The position numbers were made by a program, and so were the translations under genes. From positions 1-64,000 of the forward strand of contig JADJUV010000038.1 of assembly GCA_016716885.1 (NCBI GenBank): a stretch of DNA of 64,000 bases, given 5' to 3'. The notes beneath the pieces were generated by a model that saw nothing but the letters and a program-made list of their open reading frames with translations, did not search any database and was not told the DNA's origin. Positions 34,364 through 44,708 of the stretch are shown piece by piece (within the stretch, counting starts at the first letter, position 1; each line of letters begins with the position of its first letter). This DNA comes from Candidatus Trichofilum aggregatum. Its GTDB lineage: Bacteria; Chloroflexota; Anaerolineae; Promineifilales; Promineifilaceae.

Positions 34364-37300
34364 TTAGGGCTTGATGCGGTCTAACGCGGCCGCGACCTGG
34401 CGTGAACTACTGATCCGTTCAGCACGACTTTTCATCAGCATGTGCTCAATCAGGCTAATTAATTCAGGGGGCGCGTCGGGGCGATGCGGCCGTAGGTCAG
34501 GCAAGGTTTTGTGAATCACCGCAGCTACCGTCGTGGTAAAGCTGCTACCCACAAACGGGTTCTTGCCCGTCAGCACTTCGGCCAGAATGACGCCAAATGA
34601 CCAGATATCGCTGCGGCTATCTATCTCTTCACCCAGACAGGCTTCCGGGCTAAGATAAGCGGCTGTGCCCATCACCGCTCCGGTTTGGGTCAACCGTAGC
34701 TCATGGTTAGCCAGATAGGCAATACCAAAGTCGGTCAGGCGCACAGAGCCATCTTCGGCCAATAAAATATTGGCCGGTTTGAGATCGCGGTGAATAATGT
34801 TCAGGTGATGGGCGCGGGTAAGGGCATCAGCCAGTTCCAGCCCCAACCGCAAAATTTGGGCGACCGGCAATTGGCCTTCTTTGTCCAACAAGTCGCGCAG
34901 TGAGCCACCAGGCACATATTCCATGATGATGCGCGGGTTTTGCGAATCAATAAAGGTCGCGAGAATTTTGACGATATTGGGATGGTTGAGCTGACGTAAC
35001 GCCTCGGCTTCACGCGCAAAACGCACTAACAAATCAGGATCATGGGCCAATAGATCAGGTCTCAGCCGCTTAATCACGATAGACTGCCCACTTTCGGCCA
35101 AAACAGCCCGATACACTTCGCCCATGCCACCCACGGCCAGCAATTCTTGTTGCACGATTTGCAAGGGGGTGGTTTCAGGTAGCTGCCAACCAGAGGTGGG
35201 TGTGATCACCGGGTTGGATGTGGTGCCATAATAAAGCGTGGGCTGGGCTTCGCCAGGCGTTTCGGGGCTGAGGGCATATTGGATGATTTCGTCCAGGAAC
35301 ATGTTTTGTCCTTCCTGGTACGCGGCCGCGAACCCATAATCACCCAGCGCTCGTTGAATCTCCCCCACTTCCGCCCGAATTTCGGCCACAGTTTCTAGCC
35401 GGTCCGGTATATTCATGGATTGGCGAAGGTGGCTAGAGGCTCCATGCAAACGGGCGGCTCGCAGGAAATGTTTTTGTTTACACGCCAGTGAGGCCAGATT
35501 GTTCAGGGTAAAGATACTGCCCATACGATCGCTGGAAACCTGGCGCAGGCGTAAACTCTCACGGAGATGGAGCGCGGCCGCGTCGTAATCGCCCTGTTCC
35601 ATCCAGACCATCCCCATATTCGATAACACCGAGGCCATCCCCGAAATATCGCCCTGTTCCTCTTTGAGCCGTCGGCATTCAGTGAGTGTGGCAACCGCCT
35701 CGTTATACTTTTTCAAGCGACGTTGCACAATGCCCAGGTTGTTCAAAATGGTAGAAAGGGAAGCAACGGATGTGGTGGGGTCTTGCCGCATGAGATGCAA
35801 ACATTCACTTAACATCTCTTCAGAACGGGGATAATCGCCTGTGCGTCCCGCGGCCGCGCCCAGATAATGCAACGTCTGGCTCAAACGTAGCTGATCTTGC
35901 AGTTGCCGGGCCAGCGCCAGTGCCTCCTCATGCCGGGGAATCGCCGTGGCGTAATCTTCTTGTATCTGGGCAAACCAACCAATGTGATTAAGTAACAATA
36001 GCGCCTGGAAAGGGGATAACAACTCCCGGTGGAGCAAAATGCGATTGAGCCAATCCCGGCCTTCGCTGAGGCGACCGGTCATCTGCCAGTAACGTTGCGC
36101 CAGACTGAAGGCAATACCACAAGCGATTTCGGCCTTTTCTGCCGAAACATCAGCCGTCAAAAGAAAAGTGAGCGCGGCCCGGAAATTATCCTCTTCCCAT
36201 TTCAGGCGTCGGATCCAATCAGCCTGGGATGGGCCAAATAGGGCCGCCTGGGCTGACTCTGCCAGTTGACGATAGATTCGGGCGTGGCGTAGGCGTAAGA
36301 TAACAGTTGCCTCAGGAGATAACATCTCGTGGGCATACTCCCGAATAACCAGCAACATACGAAAACGAGGCTCACCCTCTTCTGGTCGGCTAGCCAGACG
36401 CAAGATGTTTTTGTCCAGCAGGGACTCCAAATCGTTATATACCTGGCCTTCCTCACCGGGCGCGGCCGCGAGAGCCACCGCTGTTTCCAGAAAAACTGCC
36501 CGTAAAAACGGACAAGGTGGCAAATAACTGCTTTTCCGACTCATTCAGCAGGTTATAGCTCCAGGTAATGGCTTCCCGCAGGGTGCGTTGACGGGCGGGC
36601 AGATCACGTGAGCGGCCCGTCAAAAAGTTGAGCGGGCTGTTGAGTTGCGCCAGAATGACGTGGGGAGGGAACAACTTGCTCCGCGCGGCCGCTAACTCAA
36701 TAGCCAAAGGTAGACCTTCCAGGCGAGCACAAATCTGGCCGATGATCGGCGCAGTTTCAGCGGTGACCATAAATTTAGGGTTGGTGGTGCGGGCTACCGA
36801 AGCAAACCATACCACGGCTGGTGACTGGCCGATTTCGGTGTTGCTCGGATTGCTTGTGGTTTGGGGCAGAGCCAGCGGGGGCACGGCAAACTCATGCTCG
36901 CCATACACATGCAATAGGGCCTGACTGGTAACGAGCAGACGAACGGCCGCGGCCGCACGCAGAAGATCGGTCAACTGGGCGGCGGCGCTGACCAGTTGCT
37001 CCAAGTTGTCTAGCCAGAGCAAGAGCTGTTTGTCTTGCAGATATTGCTTCACCTGGTCCCAGCGCGACTGGGTGCCTACCAGTTTCAGCCCTACGGCTTC
37101 GGCAATGGCCGGGGCGATGAGGCTGGTATCTTGTACATTGGCCAGCGGTACAAAAAAGACGCCATCCGGGAACAATGGGGGTTGCTTCTGCCAGAGGTGA
37201 GTGGCCGTTTCCAGGGCCAGCCGGGTTTTGCCGATACCGCCCGGGCCGGTAAGGGTGACGAGCCGCACGGGACTCGCGGCCGCGTACAGGTTAGCCAGCG

Positions 37301-38130
37301 TTTCGATTTCGTTTTCCCGGCCCACGCAGGCCATGAGGGGGGCGGGCAGGTTCTGCCGCGGTTGGACTGGGGGTGGCGATGCGGCCGCGGCTGGCAGGCG
37401 TGGCCGTTCGGGTGTTTTGATCCGGTTCTCCACCATTTCCTGGTGCAACAGACGGGTTTCGGGCATGGGAGCGACCCCAAGCTCCTCGTTTAGGAGTTGT
37501 TTGAACCGTTGATATTCCTGCAACGCACCTGCCCGGTCACCCGCTTCCAGGCGTAACCGCATCAGTTCGCGGACGATGTTTTCCCGCCAGGGATCATAAT
37601 GTAAGGCTTGTTGGCAATAATTAGCGGCCTGAGACAAATCGCCTCGTTGGTGACACCGCTCGATGAGCTGTTCCAGGGTATTCAAGTGCAAAGTACGGAA
37701 CCGTTCTCGGTCTGGTTCTAGCCATTCTTCGTCAATGCTTTGTAGAAGATCGCCGGTGTAGAGCGCGGCCGCTTCGGCTAACCGGTCGGGCTGTTTACTC
37801 AGGAGTTCAAAATCGGCCACATCTACCCAGGCCGCGGCCGCGGGGTTCCATTGCACCAGTTGTGATTCTGCCACAATCCAGGGAACACCTTCCGGGGCAG
37901 GGGGGCAGGTTGCGGCGTAGCTCGTGCAAATGCCGACGCAGGTTAGCCCGCGACTCGCTCTCGGACACATCGGGCCATAACGTGTAAGCCAGCGTATCAC
38001 GGGGGGTATGGCTATGGCGGTGGAGAAGGAGAAAAGCCAGTAGGGGGGTGGCCTTGGGCAGAGCGGAAAATTTATGCGGCCGCCCATCAATAAATAGCCG
38101 CAGATGCCCAAATAGATGAATGTGCAACAT
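34364..38130 (-). CDS. Giant regulator: SARP domain - STAND ATPase - TPR - Ser/Thr kinase (two frameshifts)
   Basis: About 1,255 residues from ATG 38130. It starts with a winged helix (MLHIHLFGHLRLFIDGRP, then LYTLWPDVSESESRANLRRHLHELRR). A BTAD follows (FELLSKQPDRLAEAAALYTGDLL, YDPWRENIVRELMRLRLEAGDRAGALQEYQRFKQLL). Next is a STAND/NB-ARC ATPase with P-loop TLTGPGGIGKTRLAL near 37230, LLWLDNLEQLV and EGLPLAIELAAAR. A TPR array follows (35.3-36.3 kb), then a full C-terminal kinase (about 34367-35165) with VGGMGEVYRA, VIKRL, HRDLKPANILL, TDFGIAYLA, GTAAYLSPEA and SDIWSFGVIL. Single-base indels at about 37900 (G run) and 36530 (T run) split the frame; conserved sequence on both sides shows one gene. 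A kinase fused to the end of a SARP/STAND protein is unusual. Confidence 0.85.
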
Positions 38131-38393
38131 AGTTTCTATTGTAGCAGTGATGCTAAAAAGTCGTCAGTAGTCCATGGTAATAAAACCCGGCCCGGCCGCC
38201 CAGCGGTAAAATCGCTGGTATAGGTGGTTTCTGTAGGTCGTGGCAAGGGTGATTGGAGATTACCCTCAACAAAGGTATAGGCCGTCATTCTGGCTTGATC
38301 CTGATGGGGCGAGTAATATTGAAGACGAACAGAACTTACGGTGTTCCCTTATGGTGGTGTGGTGAGGTCGAACGTCGTTATATCGAGGTGTTT

Positions 38394-40358
38394 ATGTTTC
38401 ATGGTGGTGGTTGGTTTGCCTACCTACGGCAAGACGAAAAAGAGCGGCCTAAACTGAGTCGGCAATTGTTACGCCGGGTATTGGCCTTTGCCCATCCTTA
38501 CCGCTGGCAGGTGGGATTCCTCTTGTTGACCATTTTGTTCATCTCCGGCGTTTCGGCCATAACCCCGTTGCTCATGCGTGATCTCATTGATAACGCCTTG
38601 CCCAACCGGGACATGGCGCGATTAAACCGGGTCGCCCTGGGCCTCATCTCCATTCCCCTGATCAACGGCCTCATCGGCGTAGCCCAACGACGCCTTAGCG
38701 CGGCTGTGGGCGAAGGGGTCATTTATGATTTGCGCCGCACCCTCTATGAACATATGCAACATATGTCACTGCGTTTTTTCACCGAGACACGCACCGGGGA
38801 ATTAATGTCGCGCCTGAATAATGACGTAGTCGGGGCACAGAGCGCCGTCACCAGCACCCTCATGTCCATCACCTCCAATGTTATTTCGCTGGCGATTACC
38901 CTCAGCATTATGTTGGCTTTGGAATGGCGGCTGACCTTGCTCAGTTTGCTCATCGTGCCGCTGTTTCTGTTACCAGCGCGCTATGTGGGTCGGTACTTGC
39001 GGGTACTACGTCGTAAATCTATGGAACTAAGCGCGGAGATGAATGCCACCATGAATGAGACGCTGAACGTGAGTGGCGCCTTGTTGGTGAAATTATTCGG
39101 CCGCGAACGCATGGAAATTAAGCGGTTTACCCGTGATGCGGGTGGTGTGCGCGATATTGGCGTGCAGTCAGCGGTCATCAGCCAATGGTTTTTCTTGATG
39201 TTAGGTATTACAGGCGCGATGGGGACGGCGGCCATTTATTGGTTGGGTGGTTATCTGTATTTAACGGGTGAAAATGGCTTAACCATCGGCACGATTGTGG
39301 CCTTTGGTAGTTATCTGGCGCAGTTGTATGGCCCGCTTATGTCACTCACCAATGCTCCGGTGGAATTTGCTCAGAGCATGGTCAGTTTTGAGCGTGTTTT
39401 TGAGGCTCTGGATTTGCCCGTGGATATTAAGGAAAAACCCCAGGCGGTGAATCTGGGTGATGTTAAGGGACGAATTGCTTTTGAGGATGTTACCTTCAGT
39501 TACATCAAGAAAGAGGGGCCTATCGGTTTAACGGAGGTGGCCCGGTTTAGCTGGTTTGGCGGGAGCGAAGCCCATCTGAAGCGGGGTAAACAAAAAGACG
39601 GCGAAGAGACCGAAGGCAGCAACGGGGCTGCACCCGTTAAAGAGTTGCGTTTGGCCTTAGAAGGCATTAATTTTACGATTGAGCCAGGTCAGTTGGTGGC
39701 TCTGGTGGGTCCCAGCGGCGCAGGTAAAACAACCATTACGTATATGATTCCTCGTTTGTATGATCCAACCAGCGGCCGCATCCTGATTGATGGTCACAAT
39801 ATCAAGGATGTTACCCTGGCCTCGCTTTCAGCCAATATTGGTATGGTAACGCAGGAAACGTACCTGTTTTATGACACGATTCGGGCCAATTTATTGTATG
39901 CGCGGGAAAGTGCTACTCATGAAGAAATGATCGCGGCCGCGAAAGCTGCCAATATCCACGATTTCATCATGTCCTTGCCCGATGGTTATGATACGGTAGT
40001 AGGTGAGCGGGGTTATCGCCTCAGTGGTGGTGAGCGCCAACGTATTGCTATTGCCCGTGTCATCCTCAAAGACCCGCATATCCTGGTTTTGGACGAAGCC
40101 ACATCCCACCTGGATTCGTTGTCGGAAGCGCTGATTCAAGATGCGTTGCAGAAAGTCATGCGCGGCCGCACCAGTTTGGTTATCGCCCACCGCCTGTCAA
40201 CCATCCTGGCCGCCGACCAAATTTTGGTTATGCACGAGGGGCAGTTGGTAGAACGCGGCCGCCATGATGACCTAATGGATCAAAATGGTTTATATGCCTC
40301 GCTCTACGAAACCCAATTCCGTCACCTGGAATCATTAGAGGAAAAAGTGAGAGTGTAA
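38394..40358 (+). CDS. ABC exporter half-transporter (homodimer type)
   Basis: About 654 residues from ATG 38394. The membrane domain has six helices, with the phrase TETRTGELMSRLNNDV. The nucleotide domain has Walker A GPSGAGKTT, signature LSGGERQR, Walker B ILVLDEATSHLD with the catalytic Glu, and the switch His in IAHRLST. Both ATP sites would be canonical in a homodimer. A charged 40-residue insert (ARFSWFGGSEAHLKRG to GAAPVKELRL) separates the first strands of the ATPase domain, which is atypical. Likely a lipid or drug exporter; substrate unknown. Confidence 0.9.
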   Translation: MFHGGGWFAYLRQDEKERPKLSRQLLRRVLAFAHPYRWQVGFLLLTILFISGVSAITPLLMRDLIDNALPNRDMARLNRVALGLISIPLINGLIGVAQRRLSAAVGEGVIYDLRRTLYEHMQHMSLRFFTETRTGELMSRLNNDVVGAQSAVTSTLMSITSNVISLAITLSIMLALEWRLTLLSLLIVPLFLLPARYVGRYLRVLRRKSMELSAEMNATMNETLNVSGALLVKLFGRERMEIKRFTRDAGGVRDIGVQSAVISQWFFLMLGITGAMGTAAIYWLGGYLYLTGENGLTIGTIVAFGSYLAQLYGPLMSLTNAPVEFAQSMVSFERVFEALDLPVDIKEKPQAVNLGDVKGRIAFEDVTFSYIKKEGPIGLTEVARFSWFGGSEAHLKRGKQKDGEETEGSNGAAPVKELRLALEGINFTIEPGQLVALVGPSGAGKTTITYMIPRLYDPTSGRILIDGHNIKDVTLASLSANIGMVTQETYLFYDTIRANLLYARESATHEEMIAAAKAANIHDFIMSLPDGYDTVVGERGYRLSGGERQRIAIARVILKDPHILVLDEATSHLDSLSEALIQDALQKVMRGRTSLVIAHRLSTILAADQILVMHEGQLVERGRHDDLMDQNGLYASLYETQFRHLESLEEKVRV

Positions 40359-40448
40359 AATCAAAATTGGCCTTTCTGCCTAAATCTGGTTATAAATCGG
40401 CGGACTCAAGTCCACAACCATACCATTATCTGGAGGAAACGATTCTTT

Positions 40449-41066
40449 ATGTACAAGAAACAGGCTGTAAAGCGTCAAGGCAAACCCCAAGCAGAACCCA
40501 AGAGAAATAATATTCCGTTCATTATTGCGGGTGCGGTCATTGGGGTGATTGTTCTTATTGCTCTACTGGTTGTATCACTCAATTCAGAAGGCGAAGAGGC
40601 TATCCTGGGGGGTATTGAGGGTGTCAATCGGACGACGGGGCTGGTAGCCAACCAGCACGTCGAAAACCCGGTCTATCCTGATAACCAGTTGCCGCCGCCC
40701 GGTGGGGTTCATGCGCCTACCTGGCAAAACTGTGGTATCTACCGCCAACCACTTGAAGCACGCTTTGTGGTTCATTCCTTGGAGCATGGAGCCGTTTGGA
40801 TTACTTACGACCCCAACATTGTGACCGAAGAGCAAATTGAAGATTTAGAAGCGCTCATTAAAGCAGAAGGTCGGGGTTTCACGGTACTAAGCCCTTATCC
40901 TGATCAGAACAGTCCCATGGTGGCTACAGCCTGGGGCTATCAGCTCGAAATGGAGTCACCTGAGGATGAACGCCTGGAGCAATTTCTCGCGACCTATGTT
41001 TTAGGCCCACAAACGCCAGAGCGTGGGGCTTCTTGTTCTGGGGCGGTTGGTAATCCTATTCTTTAA
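40449..41066 (+). CDS. DUF3105 membrane-anchored protein
   Basis: About 205 residues. One N-terminal helix (NNIPFIIAGAVIGVIVLIAL) is followed by an outside domain with the DUF3105 core PPPGGVHAPTWQNCGIY, EARFVVHSLEHGAVWITYDP and ATAWGYQLEMESP. The conserved His, Cys and Trp hint at metal binding, but no function is established. The ribosome site is aggaaac upstream of ATG 40449. Confidence 0.85.
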   Translation: MYKKQAVKRQGKPQAEPKRNNIPFIIAGAVIGVIVLIALLVVSLNSEGEEAILGGIEGVNRTTGLVANQHVENPVYPDNQLPPPGGVHAPTWQNCGIYRQPLEARFVVHSLEHGAVWITYDPNIVTEEQIEDLEALIKAEGRGFTVLSPYPDQNSPMVATAWGYQLEMESPEDERLEQFLATYVLGPQTPERGASCSGAVGNPIL

Positions 41067-41080
41067 GTGAGTTAAACTGT

Positions 41081-41117
41081 AAGGAGTGAGGCGTTTTTCA
41101 GCCCACTCCTTTTATTT
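41081..41117 (+). terminator. Terminator after the DUF3105 gene
   Basis: aaggagtg (41081-41088) pairs with cactcctt (41104-41111), followed by TTATTTTT. Confidence 0.8.
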
Positions 41118-41345
41118 TTACTAAATAGCTTGTGTTAAGAAAGATTATCATAAGCTATAGGGTGGGAAATAGAGCGGAAAAAGGTGGGGCAAGCGCCGCA
41201 TGTTCCCATTTTGTCTTGCACCTCTTTTCCAGATTGCACGTACTAAACTATAATACCCACAGCATATCCTCTCAGAGTGCTAAAGGAACTCAAGGCAAAT
41301 CATGCCACACTTCACAAACCCCCCATATTTCAAAGGAGACAAGCT

Positions 41346-42335
41346 ATGGCCGCAGGAGCTTTGATTGGCGCGCTAATCGGTTTTCTGGCCTGGTTTTCTC
41401 TGCGCTACGTGATTAGCGGTTTCTACACCGTTAATCAAAACGAACGCGCCGTAAAAACCCGTTTTGGCCGGGCCGAACGACTGGCAAATCGTACCACCCA
41501 CGATGATCCGACTTTATTGGAGTACCTACCGGAAAAAGACCGGGAACGGTACATCTACCCCCTGGTGCGTGTGATTCAACCGGGTGGCCCTTATTTCCGT
41601 TGGCCCTGGGAACGAATCTATAAGGTGTCCATCGCCACTCAGACCATGAACATGGCCCAAGACCTGGAAAACGCTACGGCTAATCGTAACGGGACCATGT
41701 TGGATGCCGTCACAAAGGACCAATTAAACGTGGGGTTAACCGGTCAAATTCGGTTCCGCCCCTCAGAACGTAACATTTACGCCTATCTCTTTGGCGTGAA
41801 GCGGCCCATTGTGCATGTTATGGGCTATTTTGTCGCTATTCTACGCGAAAAATTAGCTAACTTTGAAGCGCCCAATACGGATCAAATTGCCGGATTGGTG
41901 GATGGCGCTTTAGGTGGTATTTCTATCAATGACCTGCGTAAAAACCTGAGTGCCGTCAACGAACACATGGAGCAAGAATGCCTTTCGGCTGAATCTCGTT
42001 ATGGTGTGGTGCTTGATGCTTCTTTGATCACCGGAATTGACCCGCCAGAAGAAGTGGAGTCGGCCTTAGCGGCTATTAACACCGCCCACAACCAGGTCTC
42101 TTCGGACATTAGTCTGGCTCAGGCCTCTGCCGACCAAAAAATTGTCCAATCAAAACGGGCTGTGGAAATTGAACAACTGAAAGCATCGGCTGAGGTAGAG
42201 CCATTGGTGCAGATGGCGGCTCAACTTACCGCCCTAAAGGCCAGTGGCGCCCATGTGTTAGAGGCGTATATTCGGAACGTCAAACTTCGCCTATATAGCC
42301 AGGCGCATCAGGTAATCCTGGAGGAGAAGAAATAA
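41346..42335 (+). CDS. SPFH/band-7 (stomatin-like) membrane protein A
   Basis: About 329 residues from ATG 41346, behind aaaggaga. One N-terminal helix (AGALIGALIGFLAWFSL) precedes the SPFH core (FYTVNQNERAVKTRFGRAE, GGPYFRWPWERIYKVSIATQTMNM, KDQLNVGLTGQIRFRP). A C-terminal Ala/Glu coiled coil follows (AINTAHNQVSSDISLAQASADQK). Like HflK or flotillins, it would form a membrane scaffold. Its TAA overlaps the ATG of the second SPFH gene (TAATG), so the two are coupled. A TATAAT at 41249-41254 may be its -10 box. No GCGGCCGC copy occurs in this gene pair. Confidence 0.82.
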   Translation: MAAGALIGALIGFLAWFSLRYVISGFYTVNQNERAVKTRFGRAERLANRTTHDDPTLLEYLPEKDRERYIYPLVRVIQPGGPYFRWPWERIYKVSIATQTMNMAQDLENATANRNGTMLDAVTKDQLNVGLTGQIRFRPSERNIYAYLFGVKRPIVHVMGYFVAILREKLANFEAPNTDQIAGLVDGALGGISINDLRKNLSAVNEHMEQECLSAESRYGVVLDASLITGIDPPEEVESALAAINTAHNQVSSDISLAQASADQKIVQSKRAVEIEQLKASAEVEPLVQMAAQLTALKASGAHVLEAYIRNVKLRLYSQAHQVILEEKK

Positions 42336-43252
42336 TGGACGCAATAGCAGGATTTTTTGGCACGGCGGTGTTCGTCTTTTTTGCCTGCCTGATCGGTGAA
42401 CCGATTATTCGGGCGCTTCTACGTATGTTTGGCGTTTACGCTGTGGTAGAAGAAGGCACATGCCATGTTTATGTGCTCTTTGGTAAGGTCATTGCCACGC
42501 TGAAGGAGCCAGGCTTGAATTTCCTCTGGATGCATTTGGGCTGGCGGGCCTTGATCGTGAACTGGTTTGGCAAGCGGCATGTGCTCGATATGCGGCTGGA
42601 TCAGCAATATCTGCGTAGTTTACCGGTCAACTCAGAAGAAGGTGCGCCAATGGGTATTGGTGTCTGGTACGAGATGTTTATTAGTGACCCGGTGGCCTTC
42701 CTGTTCCGCAATACGGACCCCAAGGGTTCATTGGCGGCCAATGTCAGTAGCGCCACAGTGCGGACACTGAGTAATATGCCATTGGATAGCATGTTGGAAA
42801 CACGCCATGTGATGAGCCGGGCGGTACGCGGCGAAGTAACCCCCAAATCGCATGAATGGGGTTATAAGCTGGGGTCGGTATACATCCGTAAAGTGCATTT
42901 CCGTGATGTGGGCATGATCCGCCAGATTGAGGAAAAAGTGGTGAACCGCCTACGTCAGGTCACATCGGCGATTCGTCAGGATGGCGATAACCGGGTGAAG
43001 ATTATTGCCAGTACGGCGGAAAAGACGGCGGCGGTGGCCTTCGCACAAGCGAATGCCGTACGCCCGGAAATTGTGGGCGCGGCCCTGCAAAAGATTAGCG
43101 AGGATGCCGATGTGGCTCATTCTCTGTTTGAGCTTCTGGAAACAGAAAAGATATTAGAGAGCAAGGCCAAGATTACGCTGCTACCGGGCAGTAATGGCAG
43201 TAATGGCTTGTTAAGCCAACTCATTGCCGCTGAGCCGGGTAGAGCGAAATAG
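42335..43252 (+). CDS. SPFH/band-7 membrane protein B
   Basis: About 305 residues, translationally coupled to SPFH protein A. An N-terminal helix (FFGTAVFVFFACLIGEPIIRALL) is followed by a divergent SPFH domain (YAVVEEGTCHVYVLFGKVIATLKEPGLNF, LRSLPVNSEEGAPMGIGVWYEMFI) and a helical tail ending in LLPGSNGSNGLLSQL. The pairing resembles HflK/HflC, although no FtsH gene is adjacent. Confidence 0.78.
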   Translation: MDAIAGFFGTAVFVFFACLIGEPIIRALLRMFGVYAVVEEGTCHVYVLFGKVIATLKEPGLNFLWMHLGWRALIVNWFGKRHVLDMRLDQQYLRSLPVNSEEGAPMGIGVWYEMFISDPVAFLFRNTDPKGSLAANVSSATVRTLSNMPLDSMLETRHVMSRAVRGEVTPKSHEWGYKLGSVYIRKVHFRDVGMIRQIEEKVVNRLRQVTSAIRQDGDNRVKIIASTAEKTAAVAFAQANAVRPEIVGAALQKISEDADVAHSLFELLETEKILESKAKITLLPGSNGSNGLLSQLIAAEPGRAK

Positions 43253-43266
43253 CTGTTTGTCTATTG

Positions 43267-43306
43267 GTGCATTAGTGTATTGGGATTTGCCAATGCACTA
43301 ATGCAC
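43267..43306. repeat. GTGCATTAGTG hairpin
   Basis: 43267-43283 and 43290-43306 pair over 17 bases with one mismatch and a 6-base loop. It fills the gap between the SPFH pair and the M23 gene. Confidence 0.75.
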
Positions 43307-43317
43307 TCGGTGTTTTT

Positions 43318-44574
43318 ATGATCTGGTCTTATGTGCGCCGGGTTGCGGTTTTGTTAGTTGTTCTCGCCGCGGCCGCGCTCCCCCCACCCTTCTCTCCCCT
43401 TCAAGCCCAATCGTTACCCACCCATACTGTCCTACCGGGTGATACCTGGGATGCGCTGGCCTGGCGTTACGGCTTCGACGCGGCCGCGCTCCAGGCCACC
43501 TCACCCTACCCCAATCCCCTACGCCAACCCGTCATTGGCACTGCCCTCACCCTACCGGGTCAGCCACCGCTTAATCGCCCCGGTCAGATGAGCCGTACTC
43601 GTGGTAGTTTGTTCAATTTGGCCCTACAAAGTGGGCAAAATGTGTACCAATTGGCCCGCGACAATGGCCTGTCAGACCCCATCCTACCCACCTTTTACCG
43701 CCCCCTTTTTGCTGCTGGCAGGGAACAACCCCCGCGTGATTTGCCGGTGGGGGTGACTAGCCTGGATGTGTCCCACCTGTTGGCACAGCCGGGTTGGGGT
43801 TTAGCCATTCGGGGCACGGTGGCTGAAAATGGGTCGCTCACGGCTACGCTGGACGCGGCCGCGTTCAATGTTCTCGTGGAAAACAACCATTTTGTGGGCG
43901 TTGTCGGCACTGGGGCCTTTCACCGGGCTGGTGATTGGCCTTTAGCAGTGCAGGTAGAGGGCGAACCCCTCTGGTCACAGCCGTGGCGCATGGGGTCTGG
44001 GGTGTGGGAGTACCAGGAGTTGACGCTGACGGGCGCGGCCGCGGCCATCACCGCCGAACAAATCACCGCCGAGCGAGAGCGGCTGTTTGCCTTGTGGAAT
44101 CAGGCCACCCCCACCCTCTACTGGGACGCACCATTCCAGTTGCCCATCAACGACTTCCTGAGCCTGAGCGCTCTGTACGGGGTGCGCCGGGCCTACAATG
44201 GGGGGGATTACAACACCTACCATGAAGGGGTAGATTTTTCGGCTTATGGGGGCACGCCGGTGTTCGCGGCCGCGACCGGGCAGGTAGTGGTCGCCGAACT
44301 GCTCCATGTGCGAGGGGGCACGGTCATCATTGACCACGGGCTGGGGATTTACACGGGGGTGTATCACCTGTCCGACATCTCGGCCCAGGTGGGGCAGATG
44401 GTTCAGCCGGGTGATCCGGTGGGGGCCGTGGGCACAACTGGTCTTTCCACCGGCAACCATTTACATTGGGATTTGTTGGTGGCGGGAACGTGGGTGAATG
44501 GGCTGGCCTGGGCAGAGCAGAACATGGCTTGCTGGCTGTTAGCGGGGTTGGGTAGACCTTGCCCGGCAGCCTAA
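43318..44574 (+). CDS. Secreted M23 peptidase with LysM domain
   Basis: About 418 residues. A signal peptide (MIWSYVRRVAVLLVVLAAAALPPPF) is followed by a LysM domain (HTVLPGDTWDALAWRYGFDAAALQA), a middle beta region, and a C-terminal LytM/M23 domain. Zinc ligands are in YHEGVDFSAYGG and GNHLHWDLLV, with the catalytic His in GIYTGVYHLSD. It would cut peptidoglycan cross-links or act as an amidase activator. It contains five GCGGCCGC copies, an unusually high density. Confidence 0.88.
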   Translation: MIWSYVRRVAVLLVVLAAAALPPPFSPLQAQSLPTHTVLPGDTWDALAWRYGFDAAALQATSPYPNPLRQPVIGTALTLPGQPPLNRPGQMSRTRGSLFNLALQSGQNVYQLARDNGLSDPILPTFYRPLFAAGREQPPRDLPVGVTSLDVSHLLAQPGWGLAIRGTVAENGSLTATLDAAAFNVLVENNHFVGVVGTGAFHRAGDWPLAVQVEGEPLWSQPWRMGSGVWEYQELTLTGAAAAITAEQITAERERLFALWNQATPTLYWDAPFQLPINDFLSLSALYGVRRAYNGGDYNTYHEGVDFSAYGGTPVFAAATGQVVVAELLHVRGGTVIIDHGLGIYTGVYHLSDISAQVGQMVQPGDPVGAVGTTGLSTGNHLHWDLLVAGTWVNGLAWAEQNMACWLLAGLGRPCPAA

Positions 44575-44600
44575 CATGGAAGAATCAGGACCAAAGAGGG

Positions 44601-44634
44601 TTTTGCACGAATTAAACGAATTAACACGAATAGG
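44601..44634. repeat. CACGAATTAAACGAATTAACACGAA word, copy 1
   Basis: ttttgcacgaattaaacg and attaacacgaa. Other copies lie at 45508-45535 (reverse), 53690-53722 and 60207-60238. No gene in 44575-44708. Confidence 0.75.
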
Positions 44635-44708
44635 GAGATTTGGTGTCAATTCAGGGCTGATAGTCTTACTCAGTGTACAAGCATAGGGGCTTTGTGAGGG
44701 GATGTATT

